38,416 nt of DNA, from NCBI RefSeq assembly GCF_002724055.1, contig NZ_BDQY01000027.1, positions 1 through 38,416 on the forward strand. Direction: 5' to 3'. How positions within the stretch are numbered: the stretch's first letter is position 1; the number at the start of each line of letters is the position of its first letter. Source of the DNA: Tepidibacter mesophilus (GTDB lineage Bacteria > Bacillota > Clostridia > Peptostreptococcales > Peptostreptococcaceae). The position numbers and the translations under genes were made by a program. The notes below the pieces were generated by a model. The model ran no database searches. It was given only the letters and a program-made list of their open reading frames with translations, and was not told the DNA's origin. Positions 32,005-38,263 of the stretch are shown in pieces.

Positions 32005-32107
32005 CCTCTAAGCATCTATTAAAAACCTTTCATAGTCAATACTTATTCCAAATTAAATTATAAAAATGGTAAAGAGTTATTACCTTAAAAGAATAATTAA
32101 TGCAATT

Positions 32108-32138
32108 AAAAAAAAGAGTAGAAATCTTCTACTCTTTT
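32108..32138. terminator. Bidirectional terminator between RNA region and accessory gene
   Basis: AAAAGAGTAGAA (32112-32123), loop ATC, TTCTACTCTTTT (32127-32138), with an A-run on the left giving a U-run on the minus strand. It can end both the rightward RNA and the leftward gene at 32174-32749. Confidence 0.9.
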
Positions 32139-32173
32139 AATGCTGTTAATGAATAAATTAGATACATATTTTA

Positions 32174-32749
32174 CTAAAAAGTTATTCCTACTTCCAAAAG
32201 TTTTGCTTGCGCATTATTAATAGAATCAGTTCCCTGCATATATAATTGAGTAGCTTGATTTATTTTATCAACATCCATATTGTCTACTCCTTCACCGAAT
32301 ATATCCATAGCTTTATCGTATTTGCTAAAAGCATCTACAACATCGGTATGTACATTCTCCATTTTTGATGGTGGAGCAATGTCCTTAATTTGTGTGTAAC
32401 AATTTTTTATAATACCCATATTCATAGCCATATTTAAAATAAAATCTTGATCCATTAGAAGTGAAGGATTTTCTCCCATTTGAGTACAACATTTACTGAA
32501 ATTATCATTTGCCTCTACAAACTCACTTATTACTTCATTAACACTTGCCGCATATTCACTTACTTCATTTGAATTTGAATTTGTATTAATATTATTATTT
32601 GATGATTCATTAATTGGAGTTTTAGCACTAACCTCTTCTGCTTGTATAGGCTCATTATTAACCTGTTCCATATCTCTTCCAGAAGTAATAGCGCCTAAAA
32701 AGCATAAAACTACAAATCCAATAACTATCCATTTGATATTCTTTTTCAC
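32174..32749 (-). CDS. Membrane-anchored surface protein (accessory, lysogeny-expressed candidate)
   Basis: A 191-residue protein with a basic start and a hydrophobic segment (KKNIKWIVIGFVVLCFLGAI). There is no proper lipobox, so it is a signal anchor. A Ser/Asn-rich linker (residues about 44-66) leads to a helical extracytoplasmic domain (about 66-191) with two nearby cysteines (KCCTQMG) and a third in KNCYTQI. GTG start with AAAGGGG upstream; a TATAAT lies on the minus strand at 32784-32789. It sits alone between terminators, facing away from early and late genes, the usual setting of a gene expressed from the prophage. Function unknown. Confidence 0.7.
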   Translation of the reverse strand: MKKNIKWIVIGFVVLCFLGAITSGRDMEQVNNEPIQAEEVSAKTPINESSNNNINTNSNSNEVSEYAASVNEVISEFVEANDNFSKCCTQMGENPSLLMDQDFILNMAMNMGIIKNCYTQIKDIAPPSKMENVHTDVVDAFSKYDKAMDIFGEGVDNMDVDKINQATQLYMQGTDSINNAQAKLLEVGITF

Positions 32750-32811
32750 TCAAAATACCCCTTTCTTATGTATATTCAATACAATTATAACATTTTTTAC
32801 CTCTAAATAGT

Positions 32812-32837
32812 AAAAAAGACTATCTCAAGATAGTCTT
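32812..32837 (-). terminator. Terminator after the LexA-like gene (minus strand)
   Basis: AAGACTATCT (32816-32825) and AGATAGTCTT (32828-32837) form a 10-bp hairpin. On the minus strand it is followed by TTTTTT. It ends leftward transcription of the LexA-like gene. Confidence 0.88.
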
Positions 32838-32840
32838 AAA

Positions 32841-33209
32841 TCAATATAATTGCTTTTTAACTTTGTTTATTATATTTTCAAACTCTTTCAAAAATGTAAA
32901 ATTATTTTCTTTCAAACAAAACTTAGCAGCTAAAAGTATTTTATGGTCTAAATTTATAAAATCAGAACTTTTTTGAGTATTTTTTTCTAATCCTAATAAT
33001 TTCAAAGCTTTCTCTGTTAGAATAAGAGTTCTTGGAAGGGTAGGCTCTTGACATAGATAACCTTCTTTTTTTAGTTTTTGAATATGAGAATGCACTGTAG
33101 AAGGAGATTTCAAACCAACTAACTCACAAAGATCTCTAACAGTAGGAGAGTATTCATTTTTTTGCATATACTTGTACATTTCATATAATATCTGAGTTTT
33201 TGAATCCAA
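32841..33209 (-). CDS. LexA-type DNA-binding domain protein without protease domain
   Basis: 122 residues from a TTG start (AGAGGTGTGACAT upstream). Residues 1-68 match the LexA winged helix closely: YMQKNEYSPTVRDLCELVGL, SPSTVHSHIQKLKKEGYL and PRTLIL, where SPTVRxL and SSTVHxH are LexA hallmarks. The Ser-Lys protease half is missing and replaced by a short helical tail, so it cannot self-cleave on RecA. It may act as a non-inducible repressor or compete for SOS-type sites. Confidence 0.83.
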   Translation of the reverse strand: MDSKTQILYEMYKYMQKNEYSPTVRDLCELVGLKSPSTVHSHIQKLKKEGYLCQEPTLPRTLILTEKALKLLGLEKNTQKSSDFINLDHKILLAAKFCLKENNFTFLKEFENIINKVKKQLY

Positions 33210-33246
33210 ATGTCACACCTCTTTTATGTATTTACTCATAATTATA

Positions 33247-33516
33247 TCATGATAATTTAATTCTATTTGCTATTCTTTTCATTATATCTTTTTCATTGTC
33301 TAATATAATAAAATCACTTCTACACATTAAAAAATCTATAGAAATATCTAATTTATCGGCAATATGACGTAGTGTTTGTATATTCATGCATCTTCTGCCT
33401 GTTTCATACTCTTCGTATCTTCTTACATTTATTCCGAAAAAATCAGAAAATATTTTTCTATCTAATTTTAAAGATTCACGTATAAATTTCAACTTTATTC
33501 CTGTTAATTTTGGCAA
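33247..33516 (-). CDS. XRE-family repressor
   Basis: I take TTG 33516, with AAGGGGTGTCGAAA upstream. The ATG at 33549 has no site and lies before the likely transcription start. The 89-residue protein has a helix-turn-helix at about 10-62 (LKFIRESLKLDRKIFSDFFG, INVRRYEEYETGRRCMNIQT). A CGGCA-GAA-TGCCG palindrome overlaps its probable promoter (TATAAT on the minus strand at 33538-33543), which suggests autoregulation. Confidence 0.78.
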   Translation of the reverse strand: MPKLTGIKLKFIRESLKLDRKIFSDFFGINVRRYEEYETGRRCMNIQTLRHIADKLDISIDFLMCRSDFIILDNEKDIMKRIANRIKLS

Positions 33517-33554
33517 TTTCGACACCCCTTGACAAATATTATATAACATAGTTT

Positions 33555-33567
33555 CGGCAGAATGCCG
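33555..33567. promoter_or_regulatory. Operator copy 1, CGGCA-N3-TGCCG
   Basis: CGGCAGAATGCCG, a perfect 13-bp palindrome in a very AT-rich stretch, covering the -35 area of the XRE gene at 33247-33516. The wider match to copy 2 is TTTCGGCA-N3-TGCCGT. Confidence 0.72.
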
Positions 33568-33732
33568 TGGTAATATATTCTAATTAGCGGATATAAATAT
33601 TTGCATTTAGCAATAATCTATTATTCATAATTATGTTTAAAATATTCTAATTACTAGACTATATTTAAATTAAATTTATGCAATATAAATTTGATATTCA
33701 TAAAAAAATATTGAATTTATATAAAAAAATAA

Positions 33733-33745
33733 CGGCAGAGTGCCG
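33733..33745. promoter_or_regulatory. Operator copy 2, CGGCA-N3-TGCCG
   Basis: CGGCAGAGTGCCG, the same palindrome as copy 1 but flipped (the flanking TTT is on the other side). It ends 38 bases upstream of the consensus promoter at 33783, so one regulator may link both transcripts. Confidence 0.7.
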
Positions 33746-33782
33746 AAATAAAAATAACTTTAAACCCAGTAATTGCAATATA

Positions 33783-33811
33783 TTGACATGTTTTAAACGA
33801 AGATATATAAT
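33783..33811 (+). promoter_or_regulatory. Perfect sigma-A promoter
   Basis: TTGACA (33783-33788), 17-base spacer, TATAAT (33806-33811). Start expected near 33818. It reads rightward through a tiny ORF and the DnaA-box array toward the 39-residue gene at 34050, ending at the terminator at 34158. A consensus promoter in front of an origin-like array could make an activating or priming transcript. Confidence 0.85.
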
Positions 33812-33858
33812 ACAGGCAAGTAGTCAAAAAGACCTATTCAGAAAGGGAAGTGGACAGT

Positions 33859-33918
33859 ATGCTTAGAAAAAAATATACAACAATTGAATACAATTATTGT
33901 GCAATTACACTTAGTTGA
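33859..33918 (+). CDS. Possible 19-aa leader peptide
   Basis: ATG 33859 has AAAGGGAAGTGGACAGT upstream and reads MLRKKYTTIEYNYCAITLS to TGA 33916-33918. It is the first possible start in the transcript from the promoter at 33783. Very short; could be a leader or chance. Confidence 0.28.
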   Translation: MLRKKYTTIEYNYCAITLS

Positions 33919-33940
33919 TGTATAATTATTAATATACCGT

Positions 33941-34016
33941 TTATCGAACACTTATCGAACACTTTTGTTGATAAGTTGCAAATAATGTGGATGAAATGTG
34001 GATAAGATGTGGGTAA
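33941..34016. other. Origin-like array: 11-bp repeats and DnaA boxes
   Basis: Two exact tandem copies of TTATCGAACAC (33941-33951, 33952-33962) are followed by TGTTGATAA (33966). Three boxes spaced exactly 11 bp come next: TGTGGATGA (33986-33994), TGTGGATAA (33997-34005) and TGTGGGTAA (34008-34016). The middle one is the exact DnaA box on the minus strand (TTATCCACA); the others differ at one base. One-turn spacing and AT-rich flanks fit a DnaA-dependent origin. The region 33550-34049 has no firmly supported gene. Confidence 0.68.
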
Positions 34017-34049
34017 TTTACAAATGTATTATAGGGAGGCAGAGGGAAT

Positions 34050-34169
34050 ATGAAAGAAAAATTAAAAAAACTAGAAAAAGTAATTAATAGTATAACTTTA
34101 GAAGAAAAAAATATTTTTATAAAAAAAATAATAGATTTAAATATAGAGGAATTGAAAAAAAGTAGCTAA
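34050..34169 (+). CDS. Small Lys-rich helical protein (39 aa)
   Basis: ATG 34050 has GGGAGGCAGAGGGAAT upstream, a strong site. The 39-residue product (MKEKLKKLEKVINSITLEEK, ending NIEELKKSS) is an amphipathic charged helix. It lies directly after the DnaA-box array and converges with the repressor gene at a shared terminator. Function unknown. Confidence 0.6.
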   Translation: MKEKLKKLEKVINSITLEEKNIFIKKIIDLNIEELKKSS

Positions 34170-34186
34170 TAATTTTAGCTACTTTT
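34158..34186. terminator. Bidirectional terminator between the 39-aa gene and the repressor
   Basis: AAAAGTAGCTAA (34158-34169) pairs with TTAGCTACTTTT (34175-34186) over 12 bp with a five-base loop; A and T runs flank it on both sides. It includes the stop codon of the 39-aa gene. Confidence 0.88.
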
Positions 34187-34565
34187 CTTTGATTTTATTT
34201 ATTAATTCTGCTGCTTCTAAAATTTTATCTAAAATTTTATCTAAAGAATCACCTTTTAAATCTACACCTTTATTTTTCATACCTGCTACAAAATCTTCTA
34301 CAAACTCATATGCTCCATTCACATTATCGTCTATATAATCAAGTCTGGTTAATAAATTTCTTAAAGAAATGTCTGTTGCATCTGCAACTTTTTGCAAAGT
34401 ATCAATAGTTGGGAAAATTGGTTTGCTACTTCTAGGATCAACTCCTTTTTGTAACTTATCTATATATGTGTGGCTTAAACCACACTTTTGAGAAAATTCT
34501 CTTAAAGTTAAATTGTGTTTCTCTCTATATTCTTTTATGTATAATCCAAGTTTATTTTCATTCAT
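34179..34565 (-). CDS. Lysogeny repressor, XRE family
   Basis: I use ATG 34565 because AAGGAG lies ten bases upstream; TTG 34589 precedes that site. The 128-residue protein has an N-terminal helix-turn-helix (LGLYIKEYREKHNLTLREFS, QKCGLSHTYIDKLQKG) and a helical C-terminus suited to dimer formation (LKGDSLDKILDKILEAAELI). No peptidase domain, so induction must work without self-cleavage. It is divergent from a Cro-like gene with three matching operators in between, the layout of a CI/Cro switch. Confidence 0.88.
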   Translation of the reverse strand: MNENKLGLYIKEYREKHNLTLREFSQKCGLSHTYIDKLQKGVDPRSSKPIFPTIDTLQKVADATDISLRNLLTRLDYIDDNVNGAYEFVEDFVAGMKNKGVDLKGDSLDKILDKILEAAELINKIKEK

Positions 34566-34591
34566 ATTCAAACAACTCCTTCGTTTCAATT

Positions 34592-34607
34592 GTATACTAA
34601 AGTTTAC
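34592..34607. promoter_or_regulatory. Switch operator 1
   Basis: GTATACTAAAGTTTAC, 16 bp of the form GTWWAC-N4-GTTTAC, next to the repressor gene. It begins exactly 47 bp before operator 2. Confidence 0.72.
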
Positions 34608-34638
34608 AAAAATTAAATAATGTTTTTGAAAAAATATT

Positions 34639-34654
34639 GTAAATTATAGTTGAC
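34639..34654. promoter_or_regulatory. Switch operator 2
   Basis: GTAAATTATAGTTGAC, the least symmetrical copy. It overlaps the TTGACA box of the rightward promoter, so binding would block early transcription. Starts 47 bp from both neighbours. Confidence 0.65.
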
Positions 34655-34679
34655 AAGCTTATGTAAAACATAGTATTAT
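34650..34679 (+). promoter_or_regulatory. Rightward early promoter (PR-like)
   Basis: TTGACA (34650-34655), 18-base spacer, TATTAT (34674-34679). Transcription would start near 34686, inside operator 3, and read the Cro-like gene and the rest of the early operon. Confidence 0.75.
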
Positions 34680-34685
34680 TAAGAT

Positions 34686-34701
34686 GTAAACTTTGGTTTA
34701 C
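34686..34701. promoter_or_regulatory. Switch operator 3
   Basis: GTAAACTTTGGTTTAC, a perfect GTAAAC/GTTTAC palindrome with four-base centre, at the start point of the rightward promoter and just before the Cro-like ribosome site. Confidence 0.75.
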
Positions 34702-34718
34702 TGAGAGGAGGAATATAT

Positions 34719-34919
34719 TTGCATAACAACATAAGACAAATTAGAAATAAAGCAAATTTATCACAACAAAAATTAGCTGATAGCGTTGGAATATCAAGAC
34801 CATATTTATCTGATATTGAAAGAGGTAAAAAAAAACCTAGCGTGGAAATAGCAGCTAAAATATGTAATACACTAAAATCAAAATTTGAAAAAGTTTTTCC
34901 AAATAACAGTAAACTATAA
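34719..34919 (+). CDS. Cro-like XRE regulator
   Basis: A 66-residue protein consisting of one helix-turn-helix (IRQIRNKANLSQQKLADSVG, ISRPYLSDIERGKKKPSVEI). Start TTG 34719, seven bases after AGGAGG. It is the first gene of the rightward early operon and should compete with the repressor for the 16-bp operators. Its closing FEKVFPNNSKL is common in small XRE regulators. Confidence 0.85.
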   Translation: MHNNIRQIRNKANLSQQKLADSVGISRPYLSDIERGKKKPSVEIAAKICNTLKSKFEKVFPNNSKL

Positions 34920-35031
34920 TATACAACATATATAAATTATAGCATTTATAACTTTGAAATGTTATGGGAAAACATGGTATACAAATCAGTTAACCTTAGT
35001 TAAATTATAACTTGTATGGAGGAATTTGGTA

Positions 35032-35496
35032 ATGAACTTTGATAACACAAATATTTATAAAAAAGCACGTGAAATTGCAGGTCTTACACAAGAAAGTGTA
35101 ATAGAACTGCTGAAAGATGAAATTTCACTTCGAACTTTACAATACTATGAAAGTGGAGAGAGGATTCCTAGTTCTACAAGAGTAAAGCAACTAGTTAAAC
35201 TCTATAATGCAGAATGGCTGGGATACATGCATTTGCAACAAAACGATGATTTAGGAAAAATAGTTCTTCCTAGTATCGATTTAAATACTCTAAGTCTCAG
35301 CGTACTTAATTTTCAAAAAGAGTATACAGACATAGATGACATAAAAAAACGAATGGTAGAAATTGCCTGCGATAATAAAATAGATGAACATGAAGAAGAA
35401 GAATGGAATGATGTAAAAAAAGAAATAAATGAGCTAATATCTGCTGCATTTTCACTATATTTAATAAAAAGTAAGAATTTAGACGGTAGGGGTTAG
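35032..35496 (+). CDS. Helix-turn-helix early regulator
   Basis: 154 residues from ATG 35032, with GGAGG nine bases upstream; TTG 35026 is too close to that site. The N-terminus (YKKAREIAGLTQESVIELLK, ISLRTLQYYESGERIP) is an XRE-type domain. Residues about 80-154 form acidic helices of unknown function. It follows the Cro-like gene after 112 bases that contain AT-rich imperfect repeats around 34945-35010 and perhaps a second promoter. Confidence 0.75.
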   Translation: MNFDNTNIYKKAREIAGLTQESVIELLKDEISLRTLQYYESGERIPSSTRVKQLVKLYNAEWLGYMHLQQNDDLGKIVLPSIDLNTLSLSVLNFQKEYTDIDDIKKRMVEIACDNKIDEHEEEEWNDVKKEINELISAAFSLYLIKSKNLDGRG

Positions 35497-35592
35497 CTTT
35501 AAATAGTGTTTTCACGTGATTGCCGACTGAAAATAATACTTTTAGGGTGAATTTAGGACAAACTTACACTACAAGGGAAAAGAGGTCTTAAA

Positions 35593-35685
35593 ATGCAATT
35601 TAGTGGCTTGTTCCATAAGAAACAAAAAAATAAAAAAGCTTCCAGGTGGGCTGGAAACTTAAAGTTAAAAGCTTTTAAAATTTAA
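35593..35685 (+). CDS. Possible 30-aa basic peptide
   Basis: ATG 35593 with AGAGGTCTTAA upstream encodes MQFSGLFHKKQKNKKASRWA and ten more residues. Very basic. The coding bases also form TTCCAG-GTGGG-CTGGAA, so a structured RNA is an alternative. Little supports translation beyond the ribosome site. Confidence 0.4.
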   Translation: MQFSGLFHKKQKNKKASRWAGNLKLKAFKI

Positions 35686-35721
35686 TTATGTATTAATTAT
35701 ATCACAGATTAGGAGTAACGG

Positions 35722-35793
35722 ATGAAAAAATATATAGGAATAAGATTCATTTTAGTAATAATAGCAGTAGTTGCAATAATGACATTTAAATAA
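35722..35793 (+). CDS. 23-aa single-pass membrane peptide
   Basis: ATG 35722 follows AGGAGTAACGG and reads MKKYIGIRFILVIIAVVAIM, then TFK. Basic start, one membrane helix, short basic end, the form of type I toxin or small regulatory membrane peptides. It lies 18 bases before the initiator gene. Good ribosome site; function unknown. Confidence 0.5.
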   Translation: MKKYIGIRFILVIIAVVAIMTFK

Positions 35794-35811
35794 AGTGAGG
35801 TGGGGGAGAAA

Positions 35812-36558
35812 ATGAAATATACAATACATGGTTTTAGTCAACAAAGACTTATAGATCTTGGATTAGATATTACAGATACTTTAATATTAAGGTATTTTGT
35901 AGATTTTAAAGATAGCGGAAATATGAAAAAAGAAATGTTTGATGGAGAATTTTATTATTGGGTTCGATATGAAAAATTAATGGAAGAACTTCCGATACTA
36001 AAACTCACTAAAGTAGACAGCATATATAGAAGATTTAAAAAGTTAGCTAAAGCTGAAGTTTTAAATCATAGAACTAAAAAAAATAACGGAGTTTATTCTT
36101 TTTATAAATTAGGAATTAATTATTATAGTTTAATTTCAAACGGAAATAACAAGTCGGATTTGAATCCGAATGATACGGATATAAATCCTAAGCCATACGG
36201 ATTCAAATCCCGAACAAAAAATTCTTCTACTAAAGATTCTTCTACTAATATAAAACATATGTGTGTTTACTCTGATGAGTTCGAAGAATTTTGGAAGATA
36301 TACCCTAGAAGAAAAGAAAAGAAAAAAGCATTTAAGGCATGGAACACTCTTCTAAAAGATAAAGTTGATAAGGTTAATATAAAAGACTTGATGAAAGCAG
36401 TTGAAAACTACTCTAAAGATTGTAAGGGGAAAGAAGAAAGATATATAAAACATGCTGCTACATTCCTTGGACCTAATAGACCTTTTGAAGATTACTTGCA
36501 TAGTATGGAGCATAAGCAAGAATTTAAAAGTGCAAGTCCAGCACATAGGGAACTATAG
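35812..36558 (+). CDS. Phage replication initiator (replisome organizer)
   Basis: ATG 35812 follows GAGGTGGGGGAGAAA; GTG 35800 overlaps that site. The 248-residue protein has an N-terminal winged helix (LGLDITDTLILRYFVDFKD; LTKVDSIYRRFKKLAKAEVL), a low-complexity linker (about 105-145), and a C-terminal domain FEEFWKIYPRRKEKKKAFKA common in phage initiators and helicase loaders. The linker DNA carries three iterons. The next gene is DnaB helicase 11 bases on, so it should bind the origin and recruit that helicase. Confidence 0.85.
   Translation: MKYTIHGFSQQRLIDLGLDITDTLILRYFVDFKDSGNMKKEMFDGEFYYWVRYEKLMEELPILKLTKVDSIYRRFKKLAKAEVLNHRTKKNNGVYSFYKLGINYYSLISNGNNKSDLNPNDTDINPKPYGFKSRTKNSSTKDSSTNIKHMCVYSDEFEEFWKIYPRRKEKKKAFKAWNTLLKDKVDKVNIKDLMKAVENYSKDCKGKEERYIKHAATFLGPNRPFEDYLHSMEHKQEFKSASPAHREL
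36155..36210. repeat. Iterons inside the initiator gene, candidate phage origin
   Basis: Three 13-bp repeats of form CGGATNNRAATCC: CGGATTTGAATCC (36155), CGGATATAAATCC (36176) and CGGATTCAAATCC (36198), spaced 21 and 22 bp, two helical turns. They code for the repeated (S/T)D(L/I)NP and are each nearly palindromic. Iterons in the linker of an initiator gene are the lambda O design. Confidence 0.68.
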
Positions 36559-36569
36559 GAGGGTTGGAT

Positions 36570-37829
36570 ATGAAGAATATTGATTTAGAACAAACTACAT
36601 TAGGTTGCTTTTTATTAGATGCAGCTGCTGTAGAAGAAATAGAGTTGCTTGATGAAGAAGATTTTACACTTGAAATACATAAACAAATTTTAAAAGCAGC
36701 TAAAGAACTTAAAACAGAAGATACAGCGGTAGACATTAACACTTTATACAGCAAAATACCTAAGATGGATATATCGTATATAACAGGACTTGTTACATGT
36801 GTTTCATCACCTAAAAACTATACAAGCTATGTGAAAGAGTTAAAGAAAGTAACTAGACAGAGAAAATTAATCCAACTAGCTAGAAAAATAGAAGATGATC
36901 CATCAAGAGAAAATTTAATAGACGAAGTTGAATTAGATATTTACAATCTCAGAGAAAGCTCAGGAGTAAAACAAATACATGACAGCAAAGAGTTAATGTT
37001 TAAGGTTTTAGATGAAATAGAAGAACGTGGAAGGATTGAAGGTATAAAAGGTTTGGACACAGGTTTTGAAAAGGTTAATGAAGTTTTAGATGGATTACAA
37101 CCAGGATATGTATTGATAGGCGGTAGACCTGGTATGGGGAAAACTTCAATTGCCCTAGATATGGCAAGACATACAGCTATAAGAGAAAAATCAAATGTAG
37201 CAATATTCAGTTTGGAAATGACTAAGGAGCAAATATTAAAAAGAATGTTAATACAAGAAACATTGATACCAAGCGAAAAAATATACAAAGGCAAACTAAA
37301 TTCAGACGAATGGGCTAAAGTACATGAAGCTGCAAATGTAATATATAACTCAAATATTCACATTACAGATGATGTATATACAATTACAGAAATAAGATCA
37401 AAATGTTTGAAATTAAAAAGAACAAAAGGCTTAGACCTTGTAATAATAGATTACCTTCAATTGGTACAAGATGGAGAAGGAAACACAGAAAATGAACAGT
37501 TGGCAAGTATATCAAAAAGAATAATGCAACTATGGAAGAAGTTAGAATGTCCAGTAATAGCAATAGCACAATTAAGTCGTTCATGTGAAGCCAGAGCAGA
37601 TAAAAGACCTTTAATGTCAGATTTCAGAGGTTCTGGACAGTTAGAACAAGATACTAATTTAGCAATTTTAATGTATAGAGACGAATATTATAACGCAGAT
37701 AGTAAAGAAAAAGGTATTGCAGAAGCTATTATAGCTAAAAATCGTTTTGGACCAACTGGAACTATAAAAGTTGGATTCTTAAATGAAATGACAAGGTTCT
37801 TAGATTTGAAAAAAATGGCATGGAGATAA
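36570..37829 (+). CDS. dnaB: Replicative DNA helicase, DnaB family
   Basis: A 419-residue helicase. N-terminal helical domain 1-105 (LEQTTLGCFLLDAAAVEEI), then a RecA-like motor with Walker A GGRPGMGKTS (184-193), Walker B LVIIDYLQL (290-298), and the arginine-finger region AKNRFGPTGTIKVGF near the C-terminus. The hexamer unwinds the phage fork. ATG 36570 has AGGAGG upstream; TTG 36564 is too close. A small inverted repeat TTCGC/GCGAA follows within 37830-37860. Confidence 0.95.
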   Translation: MKNIDLEQTTLGCFLLDAAAVEEIELLDEEDFTLEIHKQILKAAKELKTEDTAVDINTLYSKIPKMDISYITGLVTCVSSPKNYTSYVKELKKVTRQRKLIQLARKIEDDPSRENLIDEVELDIYNLRESSGVKQIHDSKELMFKVLDEIEERGRIEGIKGLDTGFEKVNEVLDGLQPGYVLIGGRPGMGKTSIALDMARHTAIREKSNVAIFSLEMTKEQILKRMLIQETLIPSEKIYKGKLNSDEWAKVHEAANVIYNSNIHITDDVYTITEIRSKCLKLKRTKGLDLVIIDYLQLVQDGEGNTENEQLASISKRIMQLWKKLECPVIAIAQLSRSCEARADKRPLMSDFRGSGQLEQDTNLAILMYRDEYYNADSKEKGIAEAIIAKNRFGPTGTIKVGFLNEMTRFLDLKKMAWR

Positions 37830-37878
37830 CAAATAGCTTCGCATAAGTAAGCATAAGCGAATAGGGGGAGTAAATCAA

Positions 37879-38094
37879 ATGATTAGAGATATTTATACTG
37901 GTATTCCTTGTTGGGAGATAGAAGAGGAATATGCCAAAAGAATTAAAAGTTTTGTAAGTGAAAGTCTTGTAACTTATAAACTATCAAGTGAAGAACTTGA
38001 AAAATATAGAAACATGAAAATAGAAAAAGAACCTAAACCATCTATGCTTGGAATGATGTCTATGAGAAGAAAAAAAATAAAAGTAGGGGCTTAA
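37879..38094 (+). CDS. Hypothetical early protein (71 aa)
   Basis: 71 residues starting MIRDIYTGIPCWEIEEEYAK and ending with the basic MRRKKIKVGA. Helical in the middle. AGGGGGAG lies eight bases before the ATG. It is between the helicase and the HTH gene on the early operon. No family recognised. Confidence 0.6.
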   Translation: MIRDIYTGIPCWEIEEEYAKRIKSFVSESLVTYKLSSEELEKYRNMKIEKEPKPSMLGMMSMRRKKIKVGA

Positions 38095-38095
38095 T

Positions 38096-38263
38096 ATGAT
38101 AACTAAAGCTAAACTGAAAAAAATAAGACAAGATGTAAGATTAGGACTTACTACAGAAGAATTATCTAAAAAGCATAATATAAGTTATTGCTCGGCAAGA
38201 AATTATAGAACTAACTATCGTAAAGCTTTAAAAAAACAAAAGGAGATGGGGTTGTATGCATAG
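38096..38263 (+). CDS. Small helix-turn-helix protein (55 aa)
   Basis: ATG 38096 begins one base after the previous stop and reads MITKAKLKKIRQDVRLGLTT, then EELSKKHNISYCSARNYRTN. The stretch LTTEELSKKHNISYCSARNYR is a well-formed helix-turn-helix, so DNA binding is likely. It overlaps the next start by eight bases. It was found by direct reading because the frame is short. Confidence 0.65.
   Translation: MITKAKLKKIRQDVRLGLTTEELSKKHNISYCSARNYRTNYRKALKKQKEMGLYA

Noticed and set aside
31369-32140. Group I or group II intron, or riboswitch
   Set aside because: No domain V-like hairpin, no interrupted gene on either side, and no downstream gene on the same strand for a riboswitch to control.
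33678-33866. Plus-strand 62-codon ORF
   Set aside because: No ribosome site, odd composition, and it runs over an operator palindrome and a perfect promoter.
34657-34669. Second dif-like half-site (TTATGTAAAA)
   Set aside because: No partner half-site at six-base spacing; it lies in the early promoter spacer and the match is probably chance.
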